Source: Faecalibacterium sp. An121
Lineage (GTDB): Bacteria; Bacillota; Clostridia; Oscillospirales; Ruminococcaceae
Assembly (NCBI RefSeq): GCF_002160915.1
Contig: NZ_NFLM01000003.1
Coordinates: 1-64,000 of the forward strand
Direction: 5' to 3'
DNA length: 64,000 nucleotides
Both the position numbers and the translations under genes were made by a program. Below are positions 17,970-25,676 of the stretch, one piece after another. Under the pieces are notes generated by a model, which saw only the letters and a program-made list of their open reading frames with translations, had not been told where the DNA came from and did no database searches. The stretch's first letter is position 1. Each line of letters starts with the position of its first letter.

Positions 17970-18779
17970 TTACTGGGGCTGCTTGCCGATGTAAGCCAGG
18001 ATGCCGCCGTCCACATACAGGATGTGGCCGTTGACAAAGTCGGAAGCCTCGGAGGCCAGGAAGACGGCGGGGCCGCCCAGGTCCTCGGCGTTGCCCCAGC
18101 GGCCGGCCGGGGTCTTGGAGACGATGAACTGGTCGAAGGGATGACGGCTGCCGTCGGGCTGACGCTCACGCAGGGGCGCGGTCTGCGGGGTGGCGATGTA
18201 GCCGGGTCCGATGCCGTTGCACTGGATGTTGTACTCGCCGTACTCGGAGGCGATGTTCTTGGTCAGCATCTTCAGGCCGCCCTTGGCTGCGGCGTAGGCC
18301 GACACGGTCTCGCGGCCCAGCTCGCTCATCATCGAGCAGATGTTGATGATCTTGCCGCCGCCCTGCTGGATCATGTCGGGGATGACCGCCTTGGAGACGA
18401 TGAAGGGGGCGTTCAGGTCCACGTCGATGACCTGGCGGAACTGGGCGGCGGTCATCTCGCACATGGGGATGCGCTTGATGATGCCGGCGTTGTTGACCAG
18501 GATGTTGATGTGGCCCACTTCCTCGGTGACCTGCTTGATGAAGGCGTTGACGGCGTCCTCGTCGGTGACGTCGCAGACATAGCCGTGGGCGTCGATGCCG
18601 GCCTCTTTGTAGGCGGCCAGGCCCTTGTCCACCAGCTCCTGCTTGATGTCGTTGAAGACGATGGTGGCGCCGCAGTTTGCCATGGCGGTGGCGATGGCAA
18701 AGCCGATGCCGTAAGAAGCGCCGGTGATCAGGGCGATCTTGCCGGTCAGATCAAAGGATTTCGGGGTGCAGACAGACAT
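17970..18779 (-). CDS. SDR oxidoreductase, KduD / gluconate 5-dehydrogenase type (copy 1)
   Basis: A 269-residue NAD(P)-dependent short-chain dehydrogenase. Features are TGASYGIGFAIA (cofactor loop), NNAGI, the catalytic Ser in INICSMMSEL, YAAAKGG (Tyr and Lys), and a C-terminal YVDGGILAYIG. The family includes KduD (2,5-diketo-3-deoxygluconate to KDG) and IdnO-type gluconate 5-dehydrogenases. Over 60% of positions match by eye with the SDR at 28785. It has a consensus promoter with a palindromic operator over the -10. The SD is GGAGGTAAATATCA. KduD is the more likely role given kduI in the window, but 5-ketogluconate reduction is possible. Confidence 0.85.
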   Translation of the reverse strand: MSVCTPKSFDLTGKIALITGASYGIGFAIATAMANCGATIVFNDIKQELVDKGLAAYKEAGIDAHGYVCDVTDEDAVNAFIKQVTEEVGHINILVNNAGIIKRIPMCEMTAAQFRQVIDVDLNAPFIVSKAVIPDMIQQGGGKIINICSMMSELGRETVSAYAAAKGGLKMLTKNIASEYGEYNIQCNGIGPGYIATPQTAPLRERQPDGSRHPFDQFIVSKTPAGRWGNAEDLGGPAVFLASEASDFVNGHILYVDGGILAYIGKQPQ

Positions 18780-18862
18780 TGATATTTACCTCCTGTCATG
18801 CCCAGGGCCAAACAGGCGCCTGTGCAAGTCGATGTTGCAGCGCTCTGAGCGCCGCTCTTATT

Positions 18863-18873
18863 TGTATGATACA
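18863..18873. promoter_or_regulatory. palindromic operator TGTAT-G-ATACA
   Basis: A perfect 5+1+5 palindrome lies across the -10 box of the promoter for the 18779 SDR gene, as expected for a repressor site. Similar TTGTAT-containing sites lie upstream of other uronate genes in the window. The responsible protein is unknown; the GntR/FCD regulator at 22721 is the candidate. Confidence 0.6.
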
Positions 18874-18894
18874 GCCCCGCCGGCTGGATGTCAA
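18866..18894 (-). promoter_or_regulatory. promoter of SDR copy 1
   Basis: On the minus strand, TTGACA (18889-18894) and TATCAT (18866-18871) are 17 nt apart, about 90 nt before the gene. Confidence 0.8.
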
Positions 18895-18958
18895 GGCAAA
18901 AACGGCACCTTGTATACTAAGTGCACAAACTGCTGGAAAAAAGACAAAAGCCGCCGGC

Positions 18959-19000
18959 AAAAAAGCCCTGCACTGCGGCAAAGCAAACACAGTGCAGGGC
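18959..19000 (-). terminator. Rho-independent terminator after uxuB
   Basis: A perfect 11-bp stem (GCCCTGCACTG/CAGTGCAGGGC, arms 18965-18975 and 18990-19000) is followed on the minus strand by a T run. It lies 25 nt after the uxuB stop. Confidence 0.93.
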
Positions 19001-19025
19001 GGCGATCGCGTTGGGTTCGGAGGGA

Positions 19026-20612
19026 TCAGCGGGCGGAAACGTACTTGTGGAGGGTCTTGCGGACGGCGCCGGGGCCGGCATACAGCTCGGCGGCCATCCC
19101 CTCGATCTTCTCACCCAGGCCGGCTTCGTACAGGTCCAGGCCAAAGACGTCCTTGCGGGTGTACAGCTGTTTCAGGCAGCTGAAATCCTGCGGGCCTTCC
19201 TTGACCTCCAGGGGTGCCACGATGGCGCTCAGCTCGGCCAGCAGCGGGTCGGGAGAGGGCTCGAACGCCTTGCCCGCGTCGTCGATGCCCTTCAGGTAGC
19301 GGGCATAGCCTGCCAGCACCAGCGGGATGAGGACCAGCTCATGCAGATCCAGACCCTGGGCGATGTAGGCCTTGATGGTCTCGCCAAAGCGGATGGACAG
19401 CTTCTGGGAGGTGTCGGTGGCGATGCGCTGGGGCGCGTCGGGCATGAAGGGATTGGGCAGGCGGCGGTTGAGCACGGCGCCGATGAAGTCGGCGGGTTTC
19501 AGCACGCCGGGGTCCACCACCACGGGCATGGCCTCGATGTAGCCCATCTTGGTGATCAGGCCGCGGATATCCTCGTCGGCCATCTCGGCGCTGATGAGGG
19601 TGTAATCCAGCAGGCAGCCGTAGATGGACATGGCGGTGTGCAGGGGGTTCAGGCAGGTGCAGACCTTCATCTTCTCCACCTTGTCCACCGTCTCGCGGTC
19701 GGCGTACATGACGCCGCCCAGCTCCAGCGGGGGACGGCCGTTGGTGTACTTGTCCTCGATGACCAGGTACTCGGTCTCCTCGGCGTTGACGAAGGGCGCG
19801 GTGAAGGTGTGGCGCTCGGTGACGATGGTGTAGTTGTCCTCGAAGCCGTCCTCCTCCAGCATCTTCTGGACCTTGGCGTCGGGGCGCGGGGTGATCTTGT
19901 CGATCATGCTCCAGGGATAGGAGATCTTGCTCTCGTCCTTGACGTAGTCCACAAAGCCGGCGGGGACGATCCCCATTTCGGCCCACTTCTCGGCATAGGC
20001 CCAGACGCCGGCCTTGACCTTGTCGCCGTTGTGGGAGCAGTTGTCCATGCTCTGCAGCGTCAGAGGCATGGCGCCCGCCTTGTAGCGCTCATACAGCAGG
20101 GCCGTGATCTTGCCCATGGCGAACTGTGCGCCCATCCCCTTTTCCAGGTCGGCAGGGGAGAAGCCGTAGCCCTTCTCGGTGATGGTGAAGGACACCATCT
20201 CCAGGCTGGGCGCGCAGAATACCTCCACCAGCCGGGCCCAGTCCTCCGCGAACTGGGGGTCGGCCTTGAGGCTCTCGGTCACCGAGGCGATGACCTTTTT
20301 CTGGATGCTGCCGTCCGACTGCAGGCAGACCAGCAGGCTCAGGTTGTCGTAGGGGCGGTAGGCCTTGTCGATGATCTCGTAGTCAAAGCTCTCGGCCACG
20401 ATGACGCCCCGGTCGTACTTGCCCGAATCCAGCACCTGCTGCAAAATGGCCGCAGGGAAGGCGCGGAAAATGTTGCCTGCGCCAAAGTGGACCCAGGTGG
20501 GCTGGGCCGCGGTCTTGGCCTTGACGGCCTCCCGGTCGAATTGGGGCAGCTGATAGCCCTTTTCCTCCCACACGGGGCTGATGGGGCCGTGTTCGATGTC
20601 AGTCAGTTTCAT
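19026..20612 (-). CDS. uxuB: fructuronate reductase (mannitol dehydrogenase family)
   Basis: A 528-residue polyol dehydrogenase-family protein, converting D-fructuronate and D-mannonate with NAD(H). The cofactor segment WVHFGAGNIFRAF is at residues 40-52. The dehydrogenase core includes TLQSMDNCSHNGDKV, PYSMIDKITP-type sequence (here YPWSMIDKITPRP), CTCLNPLHTAMSIYGC and KLSIRFGETIKAY. The paired uxuA lies 45 nt upstream in the same operon. SD GGGAGCG is 10-12 nt from ATG. Confidence 0.92.
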   Translation of the reverse strand: MKLTDIEHGPISPVWEEKGYQLPQFDREAVKAKTAAQPTWVHFGAGNIFRAFPAAILQQVLDSGKYDRGVIVAESFDYEIIDKAYRPYDNLSLLVCLQSDGSIQKKVIASVTESLKADPQFAEDWARLVEVFCAPSLEMVSFTITEKGYGFSPADLEKGMGAQFAMGKITALLYERYKAGAMPLTLQSMDNCSHNGDKVKAGVWAYAEKWAEMGIVPAGFVDYVKDESKISYPWSMIDKITPRPDAKVQKMLEEDGFEDNYTIVTERHTFTAPFVNAEETEYLVIEDKYTNGRPPLELGGVMYADRETVDKVEKMKVCTCLNPLHTAMSIYGCLLDYTLISAEMADEDIRGLITKMGYIEAMPVVVDPGVLKPADFIGAVLNRRLPNPFMPDAPQRIATDTSQKLSIRFGETIKAYIAQGLDLHELVLIPLVLAGYARYLKGIDDAGKAFEPSPDPLLAELSAIVAPLEVKEGPQDFSCLKQLYTRKDVFGLDLYEAGLGEKIEGMAAELYAGPGAVRKTLHKYVSAR

Positions 20613-20657
20613 GGATCATACGCTCCCTTTCCTAGTGCGCGGATGTGCGGACATGGC

Positions 20658-21761
20658 TCAGTCCTTGCCGGCCTTTTCGGCGTCGAGCTTGTCCAGCATA
20701 TCCCAGATGCCCCACATATACATGATGCCCAGGGCACGGTCGTACAGGCCATAGCCGGGCCGGACGGTGCCGGGACCTTCGCCCCACAGATGACGGCCGT
20801 GGTCGGGGCGGATGTAGCCCTCGTAGTGGCAGTCGTGGTAGGCCTTGAGGATGTCCAGGATGTGGGTGTCGCCGTCGCAGTCCCGATGGCTGGCTTCCGA
20901 GAAGTCGCCGTTGGGGAAATGCTTGACGTTGCGGATGTGCGCGAACGCGATGCGGTCGCAGTGCTTGTAGATGATGTCGGCCACGTTGTTGTTGGGGTCG
21001 GCGTTCAGGCTGCCCGAGCACAAAGTCAGGCAGTTGTAGGGATCGTCCACCATGGACAGGAACCGGTCGATGTTCTCGGCGCTGGTCAGCAGGCGGGGCA
21101 GGCCGAAGATATCCCAGGGGGGATCGTCCATGTGGATGGCCATCTTGATGTCGCACTCGTGGCAGACCGGCATCAGGGCCTCCAGGAAGTACTTCAGGTT
21201 CTCCCACAGCTTTTCCTTGGTGACCGGCTTGTATGCCTTGAACAGCTCGTCGAGCTTGGCCATCCGCTCAGGCTCCCAGCCGGGGAAGGTCATGTTGTAC
21301 TTCTCGGTGAAGCTCATGATGTACTCGGCCATGGCGTTGTAGTCGTCCCGGATCATGTCCTTCTGGTAATACAGCGCCGTGGAGCCGTCCCCCACCGGGT
21401 GGAACAGGTCGGTGCGGGTCCAGTCGAAGATGGGCATGAAGTTGTAGCAGATGACCTTCACCCCGAACTTGGACAGGTTGCGGATGGTCTGGATGTAGTT
21501 CTGGATGTACTTGTCCCGGGTGGGCAGGCCGATCTTGATGTCGTCGTGGACATTGACCGACTCCACCACGTCCATGTTGAAGCCATAGGGCTCGAGCTGC
21601 TTTTGCACCTCGGCGATCTCATCCACTTCCCACACTTCGCCGGGCATCTTGCTGTGGAGCGCCCACACGATGCTTGTCACGCCGGGGATCTGCTTGATGT
21701 CGGACAGGGTGATCTTGTCGTTGCCTTCGCCGTACCAACGGAAACCCATTTGCATTGGCAT
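20658..21761 (-). CDS. uxuA: mannonate dehydratase
   Basis: A 367-residue UxuA-family TIM-barrel enzyme dehydrating D-mannonate to 2-keto-3-deoxygluconate (KDG). Visible landmarks are MGFRWYGEGNDKITLSDIKQIPG, YNFMPIFDWTRTDL, MAIHMDDPPWDIFGLPR, TLCSGSLNAD and FAHIRNVK, with YIRPDHGRHLWGE near the end, carrying the His/Asp/Cys residues typical of the metal site. The ATG at 21761 (SD AAAGGAGAGAAGACT) replaces a longer frame whose first 42 codons are not conserved. It is the first gene of uxuA-uxuB; its KDG goes to KdgK and KdgA at 25.7-27.8 kb. Confidence 0.97.
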   Translation of the reverse strand: MPMQMGFRWYGEGNDKITLSDIKQIPGVTSIVWALHSKMPGEVWEVDEIAEVQKQLEPYGFNMDVVESVNVHDDIKIGLPTRDKYIQNYIQTIRNLSKFGVKVICYNFMPIFDWTRTDLFHPVGDGSTALYYQKDMIRDDYNAMAEYIMSFTEKYNMTFPGWEPERMAKLDELFKAYKPVTKEKLWENLKYFLEALMPVCHECDIKMAIHMDDPPWDIFGLPRLLTSAENIDRFLSMVDDPYNCLTLCSGSLNADPNNNVADIIYKHCDRIAFAHIRNVKHFPNGDFSEASHRDCDGDTHILDILKAYHDCHYEGYIRPDHGRHLWGEGPGTVRPGYGLYDRALGIMYMWGIWDMLDKLDAEKAGKD

Positions 21762-21885
21762 AGTCTTCTCTCCTTTGTGTCTGGATTTGCAAACGCCGCG
21801 CCCTGGCCGGGACGCCGCCGGCAAGCGCGGCTTTGCAGCCGCTCCGGACTGCCCTGGGCACAGAGGGACATTCTTGATTGATTTC

Positions 21886-21914
21886 ATTCTAGTATATCAA
21901 TCCCTTTTTGACAA
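21886..21914 (-). promoter_or_regulatory. promoter of uxuAB
   Basis: On the minus strand, TTGTCA (21909-21914) and TAGAAT (21886-21891) are 17 nt apart, with a GATATACT sequence in the spacer just ahead of the -10. Confidence 0.75.
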
Positions 21915-21961
21915 GTGGTAAACCCTCCATTCTTTTTCCGGGGTTTTTGTGGAACCTTTCC

Positions 21962-22005
21962 AAAAAAGAAAAACCGTGAGAAAAATTTTATGTTTCTCAC
22001 GGTTT
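21962..22005 (-). terminator. terminator of the gntR gene
   Basis: A perfect 13-bp stem AAACCGTGAGAAA/TTTCTCACGGTTT (21971-21983 and 21993-22005) is followed on the minus strand by a T-rich tract (TTCTTTTTT). Confidence 0.9.
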
Positions 22006-22046
22006 ATTTTACTATTTTGGCCTGATATTTTAAAAAAATGCAGGTC

Positions 22047-22721
22047 TCAGCCCTCGATGAAATAATCGGGATGGGCCTTGCGGGCCTGCTGCACCGACAG
22101 CTTGTAGCGGTCCAGATGTTCCCGCAGCGCCTGGGCCAGCTGCCCGGCGGTGCCGTGTTCGAGGGCTTCCACGATCTGGCGGTGCTGGCTGGGCACCGAC
22201 TCGTTTTCGCCCAGCATCAGGCTGAACAGGCGCAGCCGCTCGATGTGCTTGAAGGTGGAGATCATATGGTCGAAATGGTCCTCCATGCCGCAGAACGTGA
22301 AAGCCAGCCGGTGGAACTGGTTGTCCACTTCCAGCATACGGCTGTTTTTCTGGGGGTCCCGGGAGGCGGCCGCCTTTTCATAGGCCCGGATGTTGGCCTG
22401 GTAGGCTTCGATGTAGGCGGGCTGGCAGTGGTCGTAGACTTGCAGCAGCATCTCCTTTTCGAGGGTGAAGCGCGCGAACTGCTCCAGCCGCATCAGCTTC
22501 AGATCCATGGGGGCCACATAGGTGCCGCTCTGGGGCTTGATCACCACCATGTGGGCGATGTTCAGCATGATCAGGGCTTCCCGCACGGGGGTGCGGCTGA
22601 TGCCCATTTCCTCAGCCAGCTGCCGGTCGTTGAGCGGGTCCCCGGGCTTCAATTCCATGGTGACGATCCGGTTCCATAGGGTCTGATAGGCGGCCTCCCG
22701 CGCACTGGATGATGCGGCCAT
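22047..22721 (-). CDS. GntR-family transcriptional regulator, FadR/FCD subfamily
   Basis: A 224-residue DNA-binding regulator. The N-terminal winged helix contains LKPGDPLNDRQLAEEMGISRTPVREALIML. The all-helical C-terminal FCD domain has the metal/ligand residues D and H in DNQFHRLAF, H in SQHRQIVEAL and H in REHLDRY. FCD regulators often control uronate genes (ExuR/UxuR types) and respond to uronate intermediates. It stands alone, next to uxuAB and within the uronate region, with its own consensus promoter and terminator. It is the best candidate for the TTGTAT-type sites in this window; that link is inference. SD AAAGGAGACGCGCCCT. Confidence 0.9.
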   Translation of the reverse strand: MAASSSAREAAYQTLWNRIVTMELKPGDPLNDRQLAEEMGISRTPVREALIMLNIAHMVVIKPQSGTYVAPMDLKLMRLEQFARFTLEKEMLLQVYDHCQPAYIEAYQANIRAYEKAAASRDPQKNSRMLEVDNQFHRLAFTFCGMEDHFDHMISTFKHIERLRLFSLMLGENESVPSQHRQIVEALEHGTAGQLAQALREHLDRYKLSVQQARKAHPDYFIEG

Positions 22722-22777
22722 AGGGCGCGTCTCCTTTCTTGTTTCCGCCGTGCGGAAGCTTTCTTGAACTTGCCTCT

Positions 22778-22806
22778 ATTGTAGACTGATATTCCAGCTG
22801 CGTCAA
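22778..22806 (-). promoter_or_regulatory. promoter of the gntR gene
   Basis: On the minus strand, TTGACG (22801-22806) and TACAAT (22778-22783) are 17 nt apart. Confidence 0.8.
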
Positions 22807-22839
22807 TGGGCCATTTGTTCAAACTTTGACAATGAAATT

Positions 22840-23484
22840 TTACATTTTGGGGGCTGCGGCGGTTTTCCGGCGGCCGTAGAGGGGGTAATACCACACGGCC
22901 ACCAGAGCCAGCCCGCAGACGACGTCGATGACCGAGTGCTGCTTGGTGAAAACGGTGGAGATGCAGATGAGCGCCGCCCAGCCGTACGCCAGCGCCTTGA
23001 GCCAGGGACGGCCCGCGGCCAGCTTGCTCTTGGCGAAGGCCAGGGCCATGCAGCCCGAGCTCTGGCAGTGGATGGAGGGGCAGACGTTGTTGGAGGCGTC
23101 GGCCCGCCAGATCAGCTGCATCAGGTCCATGGCGATGTTGTCCCGGCCCACCTGTTCGGCGGTGGGGCGCAGGTCCACCCCGTTGGGCAGCAGCATATAG
23201 AGGATGAGGCAGAAGGTCATGCCCGAGAACATCATCAGGCACAGCTTGTCGTAGGCGGGGGTATCGTACCACCACAGCAGGGCCGTCACCGCGACCAGCA
23301 GCACAAACCAGCTGCAATAGGGGAAGATGAACCACTCGCAGAAGGGGATCCGGTCGTCGAGGGGGCTGTGGATGATATAGGCAGGGTCGGTGATGGTCCA
23401 GTCCAGGGTGAAAAACCATACCAGGTAGATCACCCAGTACAGCTGGAACCAGAGATGGGGCCGAAGCCGGCATAGTTTCAGCAT
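22840..23484 (-). CDS. PAP2-family membrane phosphatase
   Basis: A 214-residue polytopic membrane protein with five or six hydrophobic spans. The PAP2 motifs are visible as CPSIHCQSSG (motif 2, with His) and FTKQHSVIDVVCG (motif 3, with His and Asp); motif 1 is weak. Such proteins hydrolyse lipid phosphates such as phosphatidate or undecaprenyl diphosphate, or transfer inositol phosphate. The ATG at 23484 follows AAGGAGTACGCC. It is transcribed away from the HAD genes. Confidence 0.85.
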   Translation of the reverse strand: MLKLCRLRPHLWFQLYWVIYLVWFFTLDWTITDPAYIIHSPLDDRIPFCEWFIFPYCSWFVLLVAVTALLWWYDTPAYDKLCLMMFSGMTFCLILYMLLPNGVDLRPTAEQVGRDNIAMDLMQLIWRADASNNVCPSIHCQSSGCMALAFAKSKLAAGRPWLKALAYGWAALICISTVFTKQHSVIDVVCGLALVAVWYYPLYGRRKTAAAPKM

Positions 23485-23548
23485 GGCGTACTCCTTACAA
23501 TAAAAAACACGGTGGCGCGCCCGGTCCGGCGGGCGCGGGTACCGTATC

Positions 23549-23598
23549 ATTCTACCACATCCGCCGCCCTTGCGCAAACGGAGAAAGTACAGTAAAAT
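23549..23598. promoter_or_regulatory. divergent promoters sharing a -35 region
   Basis: The TTGCGCAA at 23570-23577 supplies both -35 boxes. On the plus strand TTGCGC (23570-23575) is 17 nt from TAAAAT (23593-23598). On the minus strand TTGCGC (23572-23577) is 17 nt from TAGAAT (23549-23554). They would drive the HAD pair and the PAP2 gene. Confidence 0.7.
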
Positions 23599-23696
23599 AG
23601 TGGGGAGCGCCCCGCTTGCTCTGGGACGGCGCGCAAGGCGCCCCGGCGGCCTGTCTGCCGGGAACACAAAAACCATTGGGAAAATCGAGGCTTTTT

Positions 23697-24542
23697 ATGG
23701 ATACTTCACCCATTCGTCTGATCGCGGTGGACCTGGACGGCACCGTCCTGGACGACCGCAAACAGCTCACTCCGCGCACCCTCGAGGCCCTGCGGGCGGC
23801 CGGGAGGCAGGGGGTGCTGATCGTGCCCGCCACCGGCCGCACCCACGCCGGCCTGCCCCCCGAGCTGCTGGCACTGCCGGGGGTGCGCTACGCCATCACA
23901 TCCAACGGGGCCCGGGTCATGGACCTGGCCGCCGGCAAGGCCCTGCGGGAACTGTACATCCCCCGGGGCACCGCCCTGGCCGCCTACGACGCCCTGTCCG
24001 CCTTTGACTGCATGACCGACCTGTTCCAGGACGGCCAGGGCTACACCACCCCCGCCAACCGGGCCGCCTCCTACCGCTTTGTGCCCGACAACCTCCGGGA
24101 CTATGTCCTGAACACCCGCATCGCGCTGCCCGGCCTGCGCAGCTTCATCGCCGGCCAGAAGCGGGGCATCGAAAAGCTGACCCTGTTCTTTCTGGAGGAG
24201 GCCGAGCGCCGGCGCGCCTGGACCGCCATGGAGGACCTGGGCCTGGAGGTGGTGTCCAGCCTGCCCCTCAACATGGAGCTGAACGCCCGCGGCGCCAACA
24301 AGGGCGCCGGGCTGCTGGCCCTGGCCGATGCGCTGGGCCTGCCGGTCTCGTCCCTGATGGCCTGCGGGGACGGCGGCAACGACACCGCCATGGTGCGGGC
24401 CGCAGGGCTGGGGGTGGCCATGGCCAACGCCTTCCCCGAGGTAAAGGAGGCCGCCGACTACATCACCGCATCCAACAACCAGGACGGCGTGGGCCGTGCC
24501 GTGGAAAAATTTGTGCTGGGCATGGAGGAGGAAACGCTATGA
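23697..24542 (+). CDS. HAD-superfamily Cof-type phosphatase (tandem copy 1)
   Basis: A 281-residue sugar-phosphate phosphatase-like protein. Motif 1 DLDGTVLDD (first Asp nucleophile) is near residue 14, VPATGRTHAGL corresponds to motif 2, and MACGDGGNDTAM is motif 4. ANKGAGLLALADALGL precedes it, typical of the Cof subfamily with a C2B cap. The ATG at 23697 gives the family length. It overlaps the next paralogue by 4 nt (ATGA). Confidence 0.92.
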   Translation: MDTSPIRLIAVDLDGTVLDDRKQLTPRTLEALRAAGRQGVLIVPATGRTHAGLPPELLALPGVRYAITSNGARVMDLAAGKALRELYIPRGTALAAYDALSAFDCMTDLFQDGQGYTTPANRAASYRFVPDNLRDYVLNTRIALPGLRSFIAGQKRGIEKLTLFFLEEAERRRAWTAMEDLGLEVVSSLPLNMELNARGANKGAGLLALADALGLPVSSLMACGDGGNDTAMVRAAGLGVAMANAFPEVKEAADYITASNNQDGVGRAVEKFVLGMEEETL

Positions 24543-25450
24543 ACACACCTGTCATCCAAATGGCCGCCCTGGACCTGGACGGCACCCTGCTGGACCGCAC
24601 CAGCCGGATCACCCCCCGCACCCTGGACGCCATCGGCCAGGCGGTCCGCCGGGGGGTGGTGGTGCTGCCCGCCACCGGCCGGGGCCTGTCCGCCCTGCCC
24701 CGGGTGGCCGCCGCCCTCCCCGGGGTCCGCTACGCCATCACATCCAACGGCGCGGCGGTGTGGGACATGGGGGACGACCCCGCCGCCGCCATCCGCAGCT
24801 GCTACGGCGACCCCGGCCCCGAGCCGGTCAAGCAGCCGGTCTGCCTCCATTACAGCCCGCTGGCCCCCGCTACCGCCCGGGCCGTCTACGACCTGTTGGA
24901 GCGCTGCCAGGGGGAACTGAGCTATTTTGCGCACGGACGCACCTTCAAGACCCCCGCGGGCATGGCCTGGAGCAAGGCCCGGATGGCCCGGCTGCTCTCC
25001 ACCGAGGCCAAGCAGGCGGATGACGGCCGCTTCACCGTCCTGCCCGACCTGCGCACCTATTTTGAGGCGCACGCCGGGGAGATCGAAAAGTTCTGCATGT
25101 TCTTTGATTCCCGTGAGGCCGCCCGGGAGGTGCTGCCCCTGCTGGAGGCCATCCCCGGGGTGGAGGCCACCCAGGGCTCCCCCGACAACGTGGAGGCCAC
25201 CGCCGCCGGCGTGAACAAGGGCTCCGCCCTGCTGGCCCTGGCCCGCAGCCTCGGCATCCCCCGGGAAGGGGTGCTGGCCGTCGGGGACAGCGAGAACGAC
25301 CGCCGGATGCTGGAAGCCGCCGGGGTGGCCGCCGTCATGGCCAACGGGATGCCGTCCATCAAGGCCCTGGCCGACATCGTTTCCGACCGGGACTGCGACC
25401 ACGACGGGGTGGCCGAGCTGTTTGACCGGCTGGGCCTGACGGGGATGTAA
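24539..25450 (+). CDS. HAD-superfamily Cof-type phosphatase (tandem copy 2)
   Basis: A 303-residue paralogue of the preceding gene. Motif 1 is DLDGTLLDR near residue 11, LPATGRGLSAL is the motif 2 region, and LAVGDSENDRRM is motif 4, with GVNKGSALLALARSLGI ahead of it. The N-terminal third is clearly homologous to copy 1 (both contain GVRYAITSNGA), so the pair looks like a tandem duplication that has since diverged in the cap domain. The substrate is unknown. Confidence 0.92.
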   Translation: MNTPVIQMAALDLDGTLLDRTSRITPRTLDAIGQAVRRGVVVLPATGRGLSALPRVAAALPGVRYAITSNGAAVWDMGDDPAAAIRSCYGDPGPEPVKQPVCLHYSPLAPATARAVYDLLERCQGELSYFAHGRTFKTPAGMAWSKARMARLLSTEAKQADDGRFTVLPDLRTYFEAHAGEIEKFCMFFDSREAAREVLPLLEAIPGVEATQGSPDNVEATAAGVNKGSALLALARSLGIPREGVLAVGDSENDRRMLEAAGVAAVMANGMPSIKALADIVSDRDCDHDGVAELFDRLGLTGM

Positions 25451-25478
25451 AGGCCGGTCCTCGTGCAGTTTTATGCAA

Positions 25479-25486
25479 TGTATACA
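25479..25486. promoter_or_regulatory. TGTATACA palindrome upstream of kdgA
   Basis: A perfect 8-bp palindrome, seen as TTGTATACATTG on the minus strand, lies about 40 nt before the kdgA -35 box. A second half site (CATACAA, 25554-25560) lies just after the -10 box. It belongs to the TTGTAT-type set described for the uronate genes. Confidence 0.4.
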
Positions 25487-25519
25487 AGATGTGTTTACAA
25501 ACATTGTGCTATGTGAGTA

Positions 25520-25548
25520 TTACCAAACGGGCGTCCTTGGTTTATACT
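25520..25548 (+). promoter_or_regulatory. promoter of the kdgA-kdgK-kduI operon
   Basis: TATACT (25543-25548) has a weak TTACCA (25520-25525) 17 nt upstream. The poor -35 box would fit a regulated promoter. Confidence 0.55.
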
Positions 25549-25676
25549 AGTAGCATACAACAGTGTGCCTGGACAAGCCATGCCCATGGCTCCAGGGCGC
25601 TCCCGAAGGCCCCCTGCGGCGTTCCCGGGCGTCCTGGTCATACTGCGCAAGCCTGAAAGTAAAGGAGAATGCGTTT

